A stretch of 64,000 nucleotides of DNA from JBDIBB01 sp039812685 (GTDB taxonomy: Bacteria > Acidobacteriota > Vicinamibacteria > Vicinamibacterales > JAFNAJ01), in the NCBI GenBank assembly GCA_039812685.1, contig JBDIBB010000001.1, positions 51,500-115,499 of the forward strand, in the 5' to 3' direction. Below are positions 54,351 to 62,628 of the stretch, piece by piece. Made by a program: the position numbers and the translations under genes. Position 1 is the stretch's first letter; every line of letters begins with the position of its first letter. Below the pieces are notes generated by a model. That model was not told the DNA's origin and did not search any database. It saw nothing but the letters and a program-made list of their open reading frames with translations.

Positions 54351-54356
54351 AGTATA
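54351..54356 (-). promoter_or_regulatory. -10 box (TATACT) of the nucleoside cluster
   Basis: TATACT on the minus strand, 9 bases before the phosphorylase ATG. With the plus-strand TATACT at 54375 it makes a divergent promoter pair. Confidence 0.55.
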
Positions 54357-54374
54357 TGGGATTTCGGCGCGGCT

Positions 54375-54380
54375 TATACT
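54375..54380 (+). promoter_or_regulatory. -10 box (TATACT) of the small membrane gene
   Basis: TATACT on the plus strand, 58 bases before the ATG at 54438, giving a leader of about 50 nt. No -35 seen. Confidence 0.45.
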
Positions 54381-54437
54381 GGGCGCCGTGCGCATCACCG
54401 ATCCAACTCGACCGCACGCGGGCCGGCAGCGAGTCCG

Positions 54438-54896
54438 ATGAGCGACGGCGGGATCGCGCTCGCCCTGACGGCCGTCGCGCTCGTCGCGCCGCTGGCGTGG
54501 CGCGTGGTGAGGCTGCTGCGCGAACCCTGGGACTCGCCGCAGCGGGTGGTGGGCGAGCTCCGGCTGGCCCAGATGGCCGGCATGGTGCTGGTGTTCGTGG
54601 CCGCCGCGCACGCCGGGCTCGCCATCGCGCGCCTCGATGTCCCCGGCGCGGGGCTCGAGATCGCGCTGGCCGTGGGCTTTCTCGTCCTGGCATCAACCGC
54701 CATACTCCGGGATCCGCCCGAGGCTCTCGTCTGGCTCGCCCTGGCGTTTCTCGGTCACGCCGTGATCGACGTGCTGCACCGGCCGGGCCTGCTGCCGGAA
54801 GAGCTGGTGCCGGGCTGGTTCGCCCGTGACTGCGCCATGGTGAACGTCATGGTGTCAGCCCTGTGTTACCTTACCGTCCGTCGCCACCGTGGCTGA
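54438..54896 (+). CDS. Small membrane protein, unknown
   Basis: A 152-residue protein with about four hydrophobic helices (about 4-22, 43-65, 70-90, 94-115) and no recognised domain. A His/Asp pair in FLGHAVIDVLHRPGL could be functional. Its end lies 32 bases before the alkaline phosphatase start, suggesting cotranscription. Confidence 0.65.
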   Translation: MSDGGIALALTAVALVAPLAWRVVRLLREPWDSPQRVVGELRLAQMAGMVLVFVAAAHAGLAIARLDVPGAGLEIALAVGFLVLASTAILRDPPEALVWLALAFLGHAVIDVLHRPGLLPEELVPGWFARDCAMVNVMVSALCYLTVRRHRG

Positions 54897-54927
54897 CTCC
54901 CGCCAGGCCATGTCCGAGGTGCAACCA

Positions 54928-56685
54928 ATGTCCTCACCCACGCTGCTCGCCCCGGGTGTCCGCGGCCTGTCCACGCGATCCTGGCTGGGGCCCGCAGCAG
55001 GGCTCATCCTGGCTGCCGCCGTGTGCGGCATGGCCGTTCCGGCGGGGGCCGACAACTCGCCGCCACGGCTCTACGTGATCGTCACCGTGGACCAGATGCG
55101 CAACGACTACCTCGACCGCTACGGCCACATGTGGACGAAGGGGTTGCGGCGGCTGCTCGACGGCGGTGCGCGCTTCACGCAATCGGCGTACCCCTACATG
55201 AACACCGTGACGTGCGCGGGCCACGCGACGATCGGCACCGGTACCTTCCCGGCGACGCACGGCATGGTGCTGAACCAGTGGTTCGATCGCGCGGAGCAGC
55301 ACGTCGTCCAGTGCACCGACGACGCCACGGCGCCGACGGTGCACGTCAACGGCGACGCCGCCACGGCCGCCACCGGCAACAGCGGCCGCCGCCTGCTGGT
55401 GCCCACCTTCGCCGACGAGCTGCGCGCCCAGTCGGCCATCGCTCCCCGCATCGTGTCGCTGTCGCTCAAGCCCCGCTCGGCCATCGGCATGGTGGGCCAC
55501 CGCGGCGACGTCATGCTGTGGTGGGACGCCGATCACGGCTGGACCACATCCCAGGCGCTGGTCGCGGAGGTGCCGGCCTGGCTGGCCGAGTACGCCAGGA
55601 CGCACACGCCCGACGCGGAGTACGGCCGGCCGTGGACCCGGCTGCTTCCCGAAGACAGCTACCACTGGGACGACGATGTCGACAGCGAGGGCTCGCCCCA
55701 CGGGTGGACGCACCAGTTTCCCCACGAGGTGACGAGCAAGAGCGGCGTGGCCGACAAGGAGTTCCGCACGAAGTGGAGCTACACGCCGGCTGCCGATGCG
55801 GCGCTGACGGGCCTGGCCGAGGCTGCCATCGACCACCTGCAACTGGGGCGCGACGCGCAGCGGCGGGACGTGCTGGCGATCAGCTACTCGGTGCTCGACC
55901 ATGTCGGCCACGCCTACGGCCCGCGCAGCCACGAGGTGCAGGACGTGCTGGCCCGACTGGATGCAACCATCGGCGATCTGCTCGACCACCTCGATCGGAC
56001 GGTCGGGCGCCAGAACTACGTGCTCGCCTTCACCGGCGACCACGGCGTCTCGCCGATCCCCGAGCAGATGGCGGCGTTGGGCGTCGACGCCGGGCGGATC
56101 CTCACACAGCAGGTCCGGGAGCGCGTCGACAAGGCGCTGGAGCCGTTGTTCGGGCCGGGGCCGCACGTGGCCTCCTTCGCGTACCCCGACGTCTACTTCG
56201 TCGCCGGCCGCTACGAGAGCCTGCTGCGGAACACGGAAGCCCTGCGGACGACCATCCAGATCCTGGAATCGGTGCCCGGTGTGGCCCGCGTCTACCGCAG
56301 CGATCAGGTCGCCGCGGGCACGGGTGAGGGTGACGCGGCCGCCAGGGCCCTTGGGTTGAGCTTCCATCCGGCACGCAGGGGCGATCTCGTGCTGGCACCG
56401 CGTGCCTACTGGATCACCACCGGATCGGTGGCCACGCACGGCTCGCTGTTCGACTACGACGCGCGTGTGCCGCTCGTCTTCTTCGGCGCCGGTGTCAAGG
56501 CGGCCCGCTACGGCATGGCAGCGTCGCCGGCCGACATCGCGCCCACGTTCGCGCACCTGGCGGGCATCACCCTGCCGAGGCCTGACGGGCACGTGCGCCT
56601 CGAGGCGTTCGACGCGGGCGCCCCGGCCGCGACATCCCCGCGCGGGCCCGGCCAGCAGACGAACTCCGGCGCGCAGACGCGCTGA
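54928..56685 (+). CDS. PafA-like exported alkaline phosphatase
   Basis: A 585-residue member of the alkaline phosphatase superfamily. The signal (about 15-40) is followed by VIVTVDQMRNDYLDRYG (metal Asp), the Thr nucleophile in MNTVTCAGHATIGTG, and SLKPRSAIGMVGHRG. Its Lys-x-Arg pair is the phosphate-binding element that separates PafA-type monoesterases from diesterases. Later metal ligands lie in SVLDHVGHAYGP and FTGDHGVSPIP. The start at 54928 has GAGG 8 bases before; ATG 54910 and GTG 54889 are alternatives. Confidence 0.9.
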   Translation: MSSPTLLAPGVRGLSTRSWLGPAAGLILAAAVCGMAVPAGADNSPPRLYVIVTVDQMRNDYLDRYGHMWTKGLRRLLDGGARFTQSAYPYMNTVTCAGHATIGTGTFPATHGMVLNQWFDRAEQHVVQCTDDATAPTVHVNGDAATAATGNSGRRLLVPTFADELRAQSAIAPRIVSLSLKPRSAIGMVGHRGDVMLWWDADHGWTTSQALVAEVPAWLAEYARTHTPDAEYGRPWTRLLPEDSYHWDDDVDSEGSPHGWTHQFPHEVTSKSGVADKEFRTKWSYTPAADAALTGLAEAAIDHLQLGRDAQRRDVLAISYSVLDHVGHAYGPRSHEVQDVLARLDATIGDLLDHLDRTVGRQNYVLAFTGDHGVSPIPEQMAALGVDAGRILTQQVRERVDKALEPLFGPGPHVASFAYPDVYFVAGRYESLLRNTEALRTTIQILESVPGVARVYRSDQVAAGTGEGDAAARALGLSFHPARRGDLVLAPRAYWITTGSVATHGSLFDYDARVPLVFFGAGVKAARYGMAASPADIAPTFAHLAGITLPRPDGHVRLEAFDAGAPAATSPRGPGQQTNSGAQTR

Positions 56686-56903
56686 CCTGACGGCGCCTGG
56701 CCCGGCCGGGTGCCGCAACCGGGCGGGCCGGGCCACCGCGGGGTCTGTCCCGGCCGGGTGCCGGGTCCGTCCTCTCCACCCACGGACCACGGCCCTCCGC
56801 ACGGGATCGGTCACACCGTGGTGAGGCCAGACGTCAGCGTAGAATTGACGTCGCCCTCGCCCGCGCGGCACCCGGGCCGCGACGCGCGGAGGCCGGAGAG
56901 CCC

Positions 56904-58478
56904 ATGTCTCATCTCGCACGCCGGAAGTGGCTCGCGCTGGCGTTTGCCGCCAGCGCGACGGCCGGACTGACCGTCATCGCACAGGTGGCCCCTGGAGACG
57001 CGTCCCGGCGCGTGCTCGCGCAGCCCACCGCCGCTCCCGCCATCGACACGGGCGAACTCACGGTCCGCCACCGCCGGGCCGCGCCGCGTGTGGCGGATGC
57101 CGCCGGGGCGGACGCCGCCGAGACGACCACCGATGCACGCGCCAGTTGGCCGTACGAGCCGGGCAAGGTGATCGTCAGGTTCCGCGGCGGCGTGGCGGGC
57201 GCCCGCGACGCGTCGATGCGGGCGGTGGGCGCCACCGGCCTCTACACGCCCAGTCACGCCAACTTCGAGATCATGCGCATCGACCCCGAGGCCGATGTCG
57301 AGGCGGTCGCGGCCGAGCTGATGCAGCGTCCCGACGTCGAGTACGCGCAGGCCGCCTACCGCGTCTACCCCTACTTCACGCCCAACGATCCGCTCTACAC
57401 CAACCAGTGGAACTTCTCCGCCATCGGGATGGAACAGGCGTGGGACATCAACCAGGGCGCGTCGAGCGCGATCGTCGTGGCGGTGCTCGACACCGGCGTC
57501 GCCTACGAGAACGCGACGTTCGACTTCGTGGGCGTGCCCTTCGAAGTCGATGGCGTGCGCTTCCCGGCGCTCGGCCGCGTGTCGGTGCCCTTCGCGCTGG
57601 CGCCCGAGCTCGGGCCCGCGTCACGGTTCGTCGCGCCGCGCGACTTCATCTGGAACGACGACGATCCGGTGGATCTCGACGGGCACGGCACGCACGTGGC
57701 GGGTACGATCGGGCAGGCGACCAACAACGGCGTGGGCGTGGCGGGCATGGCGTTCAACGTGAAGATCATGCCGGTCAAGTGCATCGCGTCGACCTGGGAC
57801 GATGCCTTCGACTCACCGGCGATCGGCACCGACGACGTGATCGCGCGGGCGATCCGGTACGCGGCCGACAACGGCGCCAAGGTGATCAACATGAGCCTCG
57901 GCCGCAGCGGCGGCCCCGAGGCCCCCCTCATCGGCGAGGCCATCCGGTACGCGGTGGGACGCGGCGCGTTTGTCGCCGTCGCCGCCGGCAACGACTACGA
58001 GCGCGACAATCCGGTCGAGCGGCTCGCCGAGCAGGCGGCCCCCATCGAGGGCGCCATGGCGGTGGCCGCGGTCGGTCGCGGCCTCACTCGCGCCTACTAC
58101 TCCGGCGTGAAGCCGTACGTGGAGATCGCGGCGCCGGGCGGAGATCATCGTGCCGCCGGCAGCTCGAGCGGTGCGATTCTCCAGCAGACCTACTCCCCGA
58201 TCTTCACCGATACCTTCACGGGGGGGCCGCTCCGCTATGCCGCGCCGCGCTTCGACACCTTCGCCTACGTCTACTACCAGGGCACCTCGATGGCGACGCC
58301 GCACGTGTCGGGCCTGGCGGCGCTCCTGATGTCCCAGGGCATCACCAGCCCGCAGGCGGTGGAGGCCGCCATCAAGCGGTTTGCCACCGACAAGGGCGCT
58401 CCGGGAGTGGATCAGGAGTACGGCGCCGGGCTCATCAACCCGCGCAACACCCTGCGGGGACTGGGGTTGATCAAGTGA
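56904..58478 (+). CDS. Secreted subtilisin-like serine protease (S8)
   Basis: A 524-residue secreted protease: signal peptide, propeptide (about 60-165, GKVIVRFRGGVAGARDASM), then the S8 domain with catalytic Asp (about 195, AVLDTGVAYE), His261 (GHGTHVAGTIGQ), the oxyanion Asn (AAGNDYER) and Ser462 (GTSMATPHVSGLAAL). All catalytic residues are intact. The stop is overlapped by the next gene (GTGA), so the two are produced together. A TAGAAT box occurs about 60 bases upstream of the ATG. Confidence 0.94.
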   Translation: MSHLARRKWLALAFAASATAGLTVIAQVAPGDASRRVLAQPTAAPAIDTGELTVRHRRAAPRVADAAGADAAETTTDARASWPYEPGKVIVRFRGGVAGARDASMRAVGATGLYTPSHANFEIMRIDPEADVEAVAAELMQRPDVEYAQAAYRVYPYFTPNDPLYTNQWNFSAIGMEQAWDINQGASSAIVVAVLDTGVAYENATFDFVGVPFEVDGVRFPALGRVSVPFALAPELGPASRFVAPRDFIWNDDDPVDLDGHGTHVAGTIGQATNNGVGVAGMAFNVKIMPVKCIASTWDDAFDSPAIGTDDVIARAIRYAADNGAKVINMSLGRSGGPEAPLIGEAIRYAVGRGAFVAVAAGNDYERDNPVERLAEQAAPIEGAMAVAAVGRGLTRAYYSGVKPYVEIAAPGGDHRAAGSSSGAILQQTYSPIFTDTFTGGPLRYAAPRFDTFAYVYYQGTSMATPHVSGLAALLMSQGITSPQAVEAAIKRFATDKGAPGVDQEYGAGLINPRNTLRGLGLIK

Positions 58479-59371
58479 GCGCCGCGACACGACTGACCAC
58501 GATCTCGTGCGTCTGGCTCACCCTGGCCTGCGCCCATGCGGCCCTCGCCCAGCCGGCCACCACTGCCACGCCCTTCACGGCGCAGGCCGGCGACCTCGCC
58601 CAGAAGACGCCGGCACCACCCGCGACCCGGCCGGCGGTCCGGCGGCCGTCGGGGCCACCAGCCTTCCACGTGGCGGGGTTCTTCACGTTCGGCTACCAGG
58701 AATTCGCGGCGCGCGAAACCTTCAAGGCCACGCTGGGCACGAGCGGGGGCCCGATTCTCGGCGGCGGGGGCTCGCTCACGCACCGCTCCGGTCTGTTCGC
58801 GCAGGTCGATCTCACGCGCTTGGCCGCCGATGGCCAACGGGCGTTCGTCCACCAGGGCGCGGTGTTCCCGCTCGGCATCCCGCTCCGCGTGGAGGTTCGG
58901 CCCATCGAGGTGACCTTCGGGTACAAGTTCTTCGTCGCGCCGAAGAAGCGCGGCACGCCACCGGCCAGCCCCTCCCCTCCCGCCAAGGCGTCGCTCGATC
59001 AGGGAGCTGCGCGCGGGGGCGAGTCACAGGGCCGGGCGCCGCAGGCCGCCGCCCCGCCTCGGCCAGCGGCCCGCACCGCACGTTCGCCACTGGGTGGCGT
59101 CAAGCCGTACGTCGGCGCCGGCTTCGGCCTGGTGGCCTATCGGGAGAGCTCGGAGTTCGCGGGGCCCGGCGACGACGTCGACGAGCGATACACCAGCTAC
59201 CATGCGCTCGGCGGGGTGGAGATCCCGGTCTGGAAGTGGTTCGGGGCGGCCGCCGAGGTGCACTGGCGCCGGGTGAGCCGTGCCTTCGGCGAAGCGGGCC
59301 TGTCTCACGAGTTCGGCGAGGACGATCTGGGAGGCGTCTCGTTCCGGATCAAGGTGACGGTGGGTCGTTAG
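58475..59371 (+). CDS. Outer-membrane beta-barrel-like protein coupled to the subtilase
   Basis: A 298-residue protein with a signal peptide (WLTLACAHAALA), a Pro/Thr-rich stretch, strand-like segments (FHVAGFFTFGYQEFAA, LRVEVRPIEVTFGYKFF), a Pro/Ala/Arg-rich insert (about 165-207) and further strands ending IKVTVGR. No family recognised; it may be a small porin-like or surface barrel. The GTG start overlaps the protease stop by 4 bases. It may anchor or assist the protease, by inference from coupling. Confidence 0.65.
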   Translation: MSAATRLTTISCVWLTLACAHAALAQPATTATPFTAQAGDLAQKTPAPPATRPAVRRPSGPPAFHVAGFFTFGYQEFAARETFKATLGTSGGPILGGGGSLTHRSGLFAQVDLTRLAADGQRAFVHQGAVFPLGIPLRVEVRPIEVTFGYKFFVAPKKRGTPPASPSPPAKASLDQGAARGGESQGRAPQAAAPPRPAARTARSPLGGVKPYVGAGFGLVAYRESSEFAGPGDDVDERYTSYHALGGVEIPVWKWFGAAAEVHWRRVSRAFGEAGLSHEFGEDDLGGVSFRIKVTVGR

Positions 59372-59481
59372 TCAGGTTTCCCTCTGGATTCGTGGCAGCG
59401 CAGCGCCCCCGAAAACGGCCCGTCACCCCGGCACGCGCGCCCGGGCACGCGAGGCCATCGCCTTCCGGCACGCCAGGGACG

Positions 59482-59796
59482 GTGAGCACGTTCACGGCCC
59501 GCGTGCTCGCGGCGGTGCGCGCCATTCCGCCAGGCCGGGTGGCCACCTATGGCGACGTGGCCGGGTGGGCGGGCGCGCCGCGCGCGGCGCGCGCGGTGGG
59601 CAACATCATGCGCGAGTGTGTCGACCCCGCCGTGCCGTGCCATCGCGTGATCGCGGCCGGCGGCCGGCTCGGCGGCTACGGCGGCCGCGAGTCGATGAAG
59701 CAGGCGCTGCTCGCTGCCGAGGGCGTGCCGGCGACAGGCGCGCGAGTGCGCGAGTTCCAGGCCCGTCGATGGGCGCCGTCGCGATCGCATCGCTGA
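59482..59796 (+). CDS. O6-alkylguanine-DNA alkyltransferase domain protein
   Basis: A 104-residue C-terminal MGMT domain protein. The helix-turn-helix part is GRVATYGDVAGWAGAP, followed by VPCHRVIAAGGRLGGYGG with the alkyl-accepting Cys present (PCHR), so it is not an ATL (which has Trp). It lacks the N-terminal domain of Ada/Ogt. The GTG at 59482 has a GGGA nearby; earlier in-frame residues are Arg/Pro-rich and unlike protein. Confidence 0.85.
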   Translation: MSTFTARVLAAVRAIPPGRVATYGDVAGWAGAPRAARAVGNIMRECVDPAVPCHRVIAAGGRLGGYGGRESMKQALLAAEGVPATGARVREFQARRWAPSRSHR

Positions 59797-59873
59797 GTGA
59801 CGGCTGCGGCGACGCGTCGGGCGTGCCGCTCACGCCAGAACCGGAATCGGCCCGACATCGTCTCATTCGGCCG

Positions 59874-59904
59874 TTGCGGATCTCCCGCCCGTTCTTGGTA
59901 CACT
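59874..59904 (+). promoter_or_regulatory. Promoter-like pair before the ECF sigma gene
   Basis: TTGCGG (59874-59879) and TACACT (59899-59904) spaced by 19 bases. The start would be near 59911, 20 bases ahead of the GTG, which also has AGGA at 59917-59920. Confidence 0.4.
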
Positions 59905-59930
59905 ACCCTTTCGCACAGGACCAACCCGGC

Positions 59931-60542
59931 GTGGCACTGCTTCCGTCCAAAGGTACCAGCGAGACCCGCGCAGAAGATGCGGCGCTGGCTGAGCGACTGC
60001 GCGCCGCGGACACGACGGCCTACGAAGAACTCTATCGCCGGTACGGGTCACGGCTCTACGGACTGGCGTATCGCATGATGGGCCGGGCGGCCGATGCGGA
60101 AGACATGCTGCAGGAGATCTTCCTGCAGGTCTTCAGGCGCGTCGACACGTTCAAGGGCGATTCGGCGCTCGGAACCTGGCTCTATCGGCTGGCGATGAAC
60201 CTCTGCCTCGATCGACTGCGGAGCAGGGCGGGGCGGACCGAGCGCCTGACATCGTCGGTTGAGGATCTGCGTGAGTGGCGGCTGCCCGGACGCGGCGCGA
60301 TCGACGGTCATGCGGCGCGGATCGACATGGATCGCGCGATCGCACGGCTGCCGGAGGCGTGCCGGGCGGCGTTCCTGCTGCACGACGTGGAAGGATTCGA
60401 GCACCAGGAAGTGGGGCGGATTCTCGGCGTGTCGGACGGCACGTCGAAGTCGCAGGTGCACAAGGCGCGCTTGCGCATCCGCGCGTTCCTCCTCGGCGGC
60501 GACACACGGTCGCCCGGACCGCCGGGAAGCGGTCAGCGATGA
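59931..60542 (+). CDS. ECF-type RNA polymerase sigma factor
   Basis: A 203-residue group 4 sigma factor. Region 2 (AYEELYRRYGSRLYGLAYRM, then AEDMLQEIFLQVFR, DTFKGDSALGTWLYRLAMN) and region 4 (LPEACRAAFLLHDVEGFEHQ, EVGRILGVSDGTSKSQVHKA) are complete. The GTG at 59931 is favoured by AGGA 10 bases before. The stop overlaps the anti-sigma ATG, so they form a sigma/anti-sigma pair controlling an envelope regulon, probably including the DUF4097 gene. Confidence 0.92.
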   Translation: MALLPSKGTSETRAEDAALAERLRAADTTAYEELYRRYGSRLYGLAYRMMGRAADAEDMLQEIFLQVFRRVDTFKGDSALGTWLYRLAMNLCLDRLRSRAGRTERLTSSVEDLREWRLPGRGAIDGHAARIDMDRAIARLPEACRAAFLLHDVEGFEHQEVGRILGVSDGTSKSQVHKARLRIRAFLLGGDTRSPGPPGSGQR

Positions 60543-61294
60543 TGAGCTGCGACGATTTCCTCGTCTGCGCGAGCGACTACGTCGACGGCGAGCTCGAGGC
60601 GGCAGGCCGGGCCGCTGCCGAGGCGCACCTCTCGGCGTGCGGGGACTGCCGCGCGCTGGTGGCCGATCTGCGCCGCGTGCGCGAGGCGGCGGGCGCGATC
60701 GAGCAGCGGCCGTTGCCGGCGGGCACGTGGGCGTCGATTGTCGCAAGACTGGGGGCCGACCCCGGGTTCGCGCAGGCGGCCGAGGCCGCGCGGCCGGCGC
60801 GCGCGCCGGCGATCGCCTGGCGATCGTGGGCGTGGCTGGCGACGGCGGCGGCGCTGGTGGTCGTGGTGGGCGCGTCGCTGTTCTACGTCTCGCGCCAGCC
60901 CGCCGCGCCGCCGGGCCTGGCGAGGCCGGCGCCCGCCAACGCGAGCGCCGACGATCTCGTCCAATCGGTCGAATCGGAGCTGGCGCTGGCGGCCACGCAC
61001 TACGAGCGTGCGATCGCGAACCTCGAGCAGGTCGCGCAGGCATCGGATTCACCGCTCGACCCCGAAGTCACGGCCACACTCCGGAAGAACCTGGCGTTGA
61101 TCGACCAGGCGATCGACGACAGCCAGTCCGCGTTGCGGGCCGATCCGGAGAGCCGTGTCGCGCAGGAGAGCCTGTTCGATGCCTTCCGCAGGAAGGTGTC
61201 GCTGCTGCAGGACACCATCGCACTGATGAACGAACTGCGCAAGGGCAACGCCAATGGCGCGGCCCGCGTCGTCGAAGGCCTGAACAAGTCGTAG
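60539..61294 (+). CDS. Anti-sigma factor with zinc finger
   Basis: A 251-residue membrane protein. Residues 1-45 form the zf-HC2/ZAS zinc finger with H-x3-C-x2-C (AHLSACGDC); a transmembrane helix lies near 100-120 (WLATAAALVVVVGASLFYV). A periplasmic helical domain follows (about 135-250) that could sense an envelope signal. Coupled to the sigma factor by overlap (ATGATG). Confidence 0.9.
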   Translation: MMSCDDFLVCASDYVDGELEAAGRAAAEAHLSACGDCRALVADLRRVREAAGAIEQRPLPAGTWASIVARLGADPGFAQAAEAARPARAPAIAWRSWAWLATAAALVVVVGASLFYVSRQPAAPPGLARPAPANASADDLVQSVESELALAATHYERAIANLEQVAQASDSPLDPEVTATLRKNLALIDQAIDDSQSALRADPESRVAQESLFDAFRRKVSLLQDTIALMNELRKGNANGAARVVEGLNKS

Positions 61295-61304
61295 GACCCT
61301 CGCC

Positions 61305-62444
61305 ATGCCGTCCAACCGCTCGTCGCTTCCCGCCGCCCTGATTGCCGTCGTGCTGGCCGCCCCCGCGACCGCGGCGTCGCTGTCTGCGCTGCCGTGTACG
61401 GCTGATGTGGCGGCCGACCAGCACAGGCCGACGCCGCGGGAGACCGCCAGGGCCAGCGAGGACGCGGCACGCGCCGCGGCCCAGGCCGCGCGCGCCCGGC
61501 AGGAGTCGGCCAGGGAGCCCGAGGGCCAGCGCCGGGGCGGCAGGGGCCAGCGCTTCACCGAGAAGGTGCAGAAGGTGCTGAAGACCTCGGGCCCGATCAC
61601 CATCGTGGTGCGGAATTTCGCGGGCACCATCACGGTAACGGGTGCGGGCGACCGCGAGGTGCGGATCGACGCCACGAAGGTCGTTCGGGCGTCGGACGCG
61701 AACGCGGCCGCACCGGTCCTCGCGGCGATGGATCTCGTGATCGAACAACAGGGAGATCGTGTGGAGGTGCACGCGCCGGTCCAGAGATGGCGTGAACACC
61801 GTTGGGCGATGCCCACCGTGGAGTTCGACGTGGTGGTGCCGGCCGGATCGAGCGTGGACCTGAAGTCGGTGTCGGGTGACGTTCGCGTGTCGGGCGTGCG
61901 AGGCGTGGTGATGGCCGAGACGGTGAGCGGCGACGTGACGGCCAGCGAGCTGTCGTCACAGGCCACCCTGCGGTCGGTTTCAGGCGACGTGCAACTGGAC
62001 GCCAGCAGCGTGGCGGGCGACGTCAGCGCGAACACGGTGAGCGGCGACGTGACCGCGCGGGCGGTGAAGGCGCGTGGCGTGACGGCGTCCACCGTGAGCG
62101 GCAACATCACGCTGCGCGACGCCTCGTGCGAGCGGGCGACGCTCAAGTCGATGTCGGGCGACGTGGAGTTCGAGGGCGCACTGAACCGGAGCGCGCGCTA
62201 CGAGCTGAAGTCACATTCGGGCAACGTGCGGCTGCTCGTGGACGGACGCACCGGGTTCGAGCTGGACGCCTCCACCTGGAGCGGGGCGTTGTCGAGCGAC
62301 CTGCAGCTCACGGGCGCGCCGGCCGGCGAACAGGACGCGGCGCGCCAGCGCGCCCTGCAGGGCGTCTACGGTGACGGCAGCGCCCGCATCGAGGCCACCA
62401 CCTTCAGCGGCAACATCGCGATTGGCAGGCAGAAGGCGCGTTAG
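61305..62444 (+). CDS. DUF4097 beta-helix exported protein
   Basis: A 379-residue protein with a signal peptide, a basic Ala/Arg/Gln-rich region (about 40-80) and a DUF4097-type beta-helix (about 90-375) with repeated [V/M]SG[D/N][V/I] turns: DLKSVSGDVRVSG, AETVSGDVTASEL, LRSVSGDVQLD, ANTVSGDVTAR, ASTVSGNITLRD and later ones. Family role unknown; commonly encoded beside ECF sigma factors, and here 10 bases after the anti-sigma gene. Probably an envelope stress output. Confidence 0.85.
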   Translation: MPSNRSSLPAALIAVVLAAPATAASLSALPCTADVAADQHRPTPRETARASEDAARAAAQAARARQESAREPEGQRRGGRGQRFTEKVQKVLKTSGPITIVVRNFAGTITVTGAGDREVRIDATKVVRASDANAAAPVLAAMDLVIEQQGDRVEVHAPVQRWREHRWAMPTVEFDVVVPAGSSVDLKSVSGDVRVSGVRGVVMAETVSGDVTASELSSQATLRSVSGDVQLDASSVAGDVSANTVSGDVTARAVKARGVTASTVSGNITLRDASCERATLKSMSGDVEFEGALNRSARYELKSHSGNVRLLVDGRTGFELDASTWSGALSSDLQLTGAPAGEQDAARQRALQGVYGDGSARIEATTFSGNIAIGRQKAR

Positions 62445-62538
62445 GACCGCTGCAGGCGCCCCGTGGCGCGCGCGGCGCGGCAGGGGTCGCTCCCGAAGTC
62501 ACGTCTGGTCGAGGGGCATCCCGGCGCCGGGCCCTTCG

Positions 62539-62584
62539 TCGCCCCCGCGGGGACGATGCGGGGGCGAGGGTGCAAGGTTTGCAC
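62539..62584. terminator. Two hairpins between convergent genes
   Basis: TCGCCCCCGC (62539-62548) pairs perfectly with GCGGGGGCGA (62558-62567); then GTGCAA-GGT-TTGCAC (62570-62584) forms a second small hairpin. The gap is 184 bases between convergent genes. No T-run, so termination is inferred from position. Confidence 0.4.
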
Positions 62585-62628
62585 GGAGTCGGGTTGAGGA
62601 GACGCTCGCGAGGCCGAGCCGGATCTCG

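Noticed and set aside
56700..56775. Repeated CCCGGCCGGGTGCCG blocks between the alkaline phosphatase and protease genes
   Set aside because: Only two copies in very GC-rich sequence; no array structure and no hairpin with termination features.
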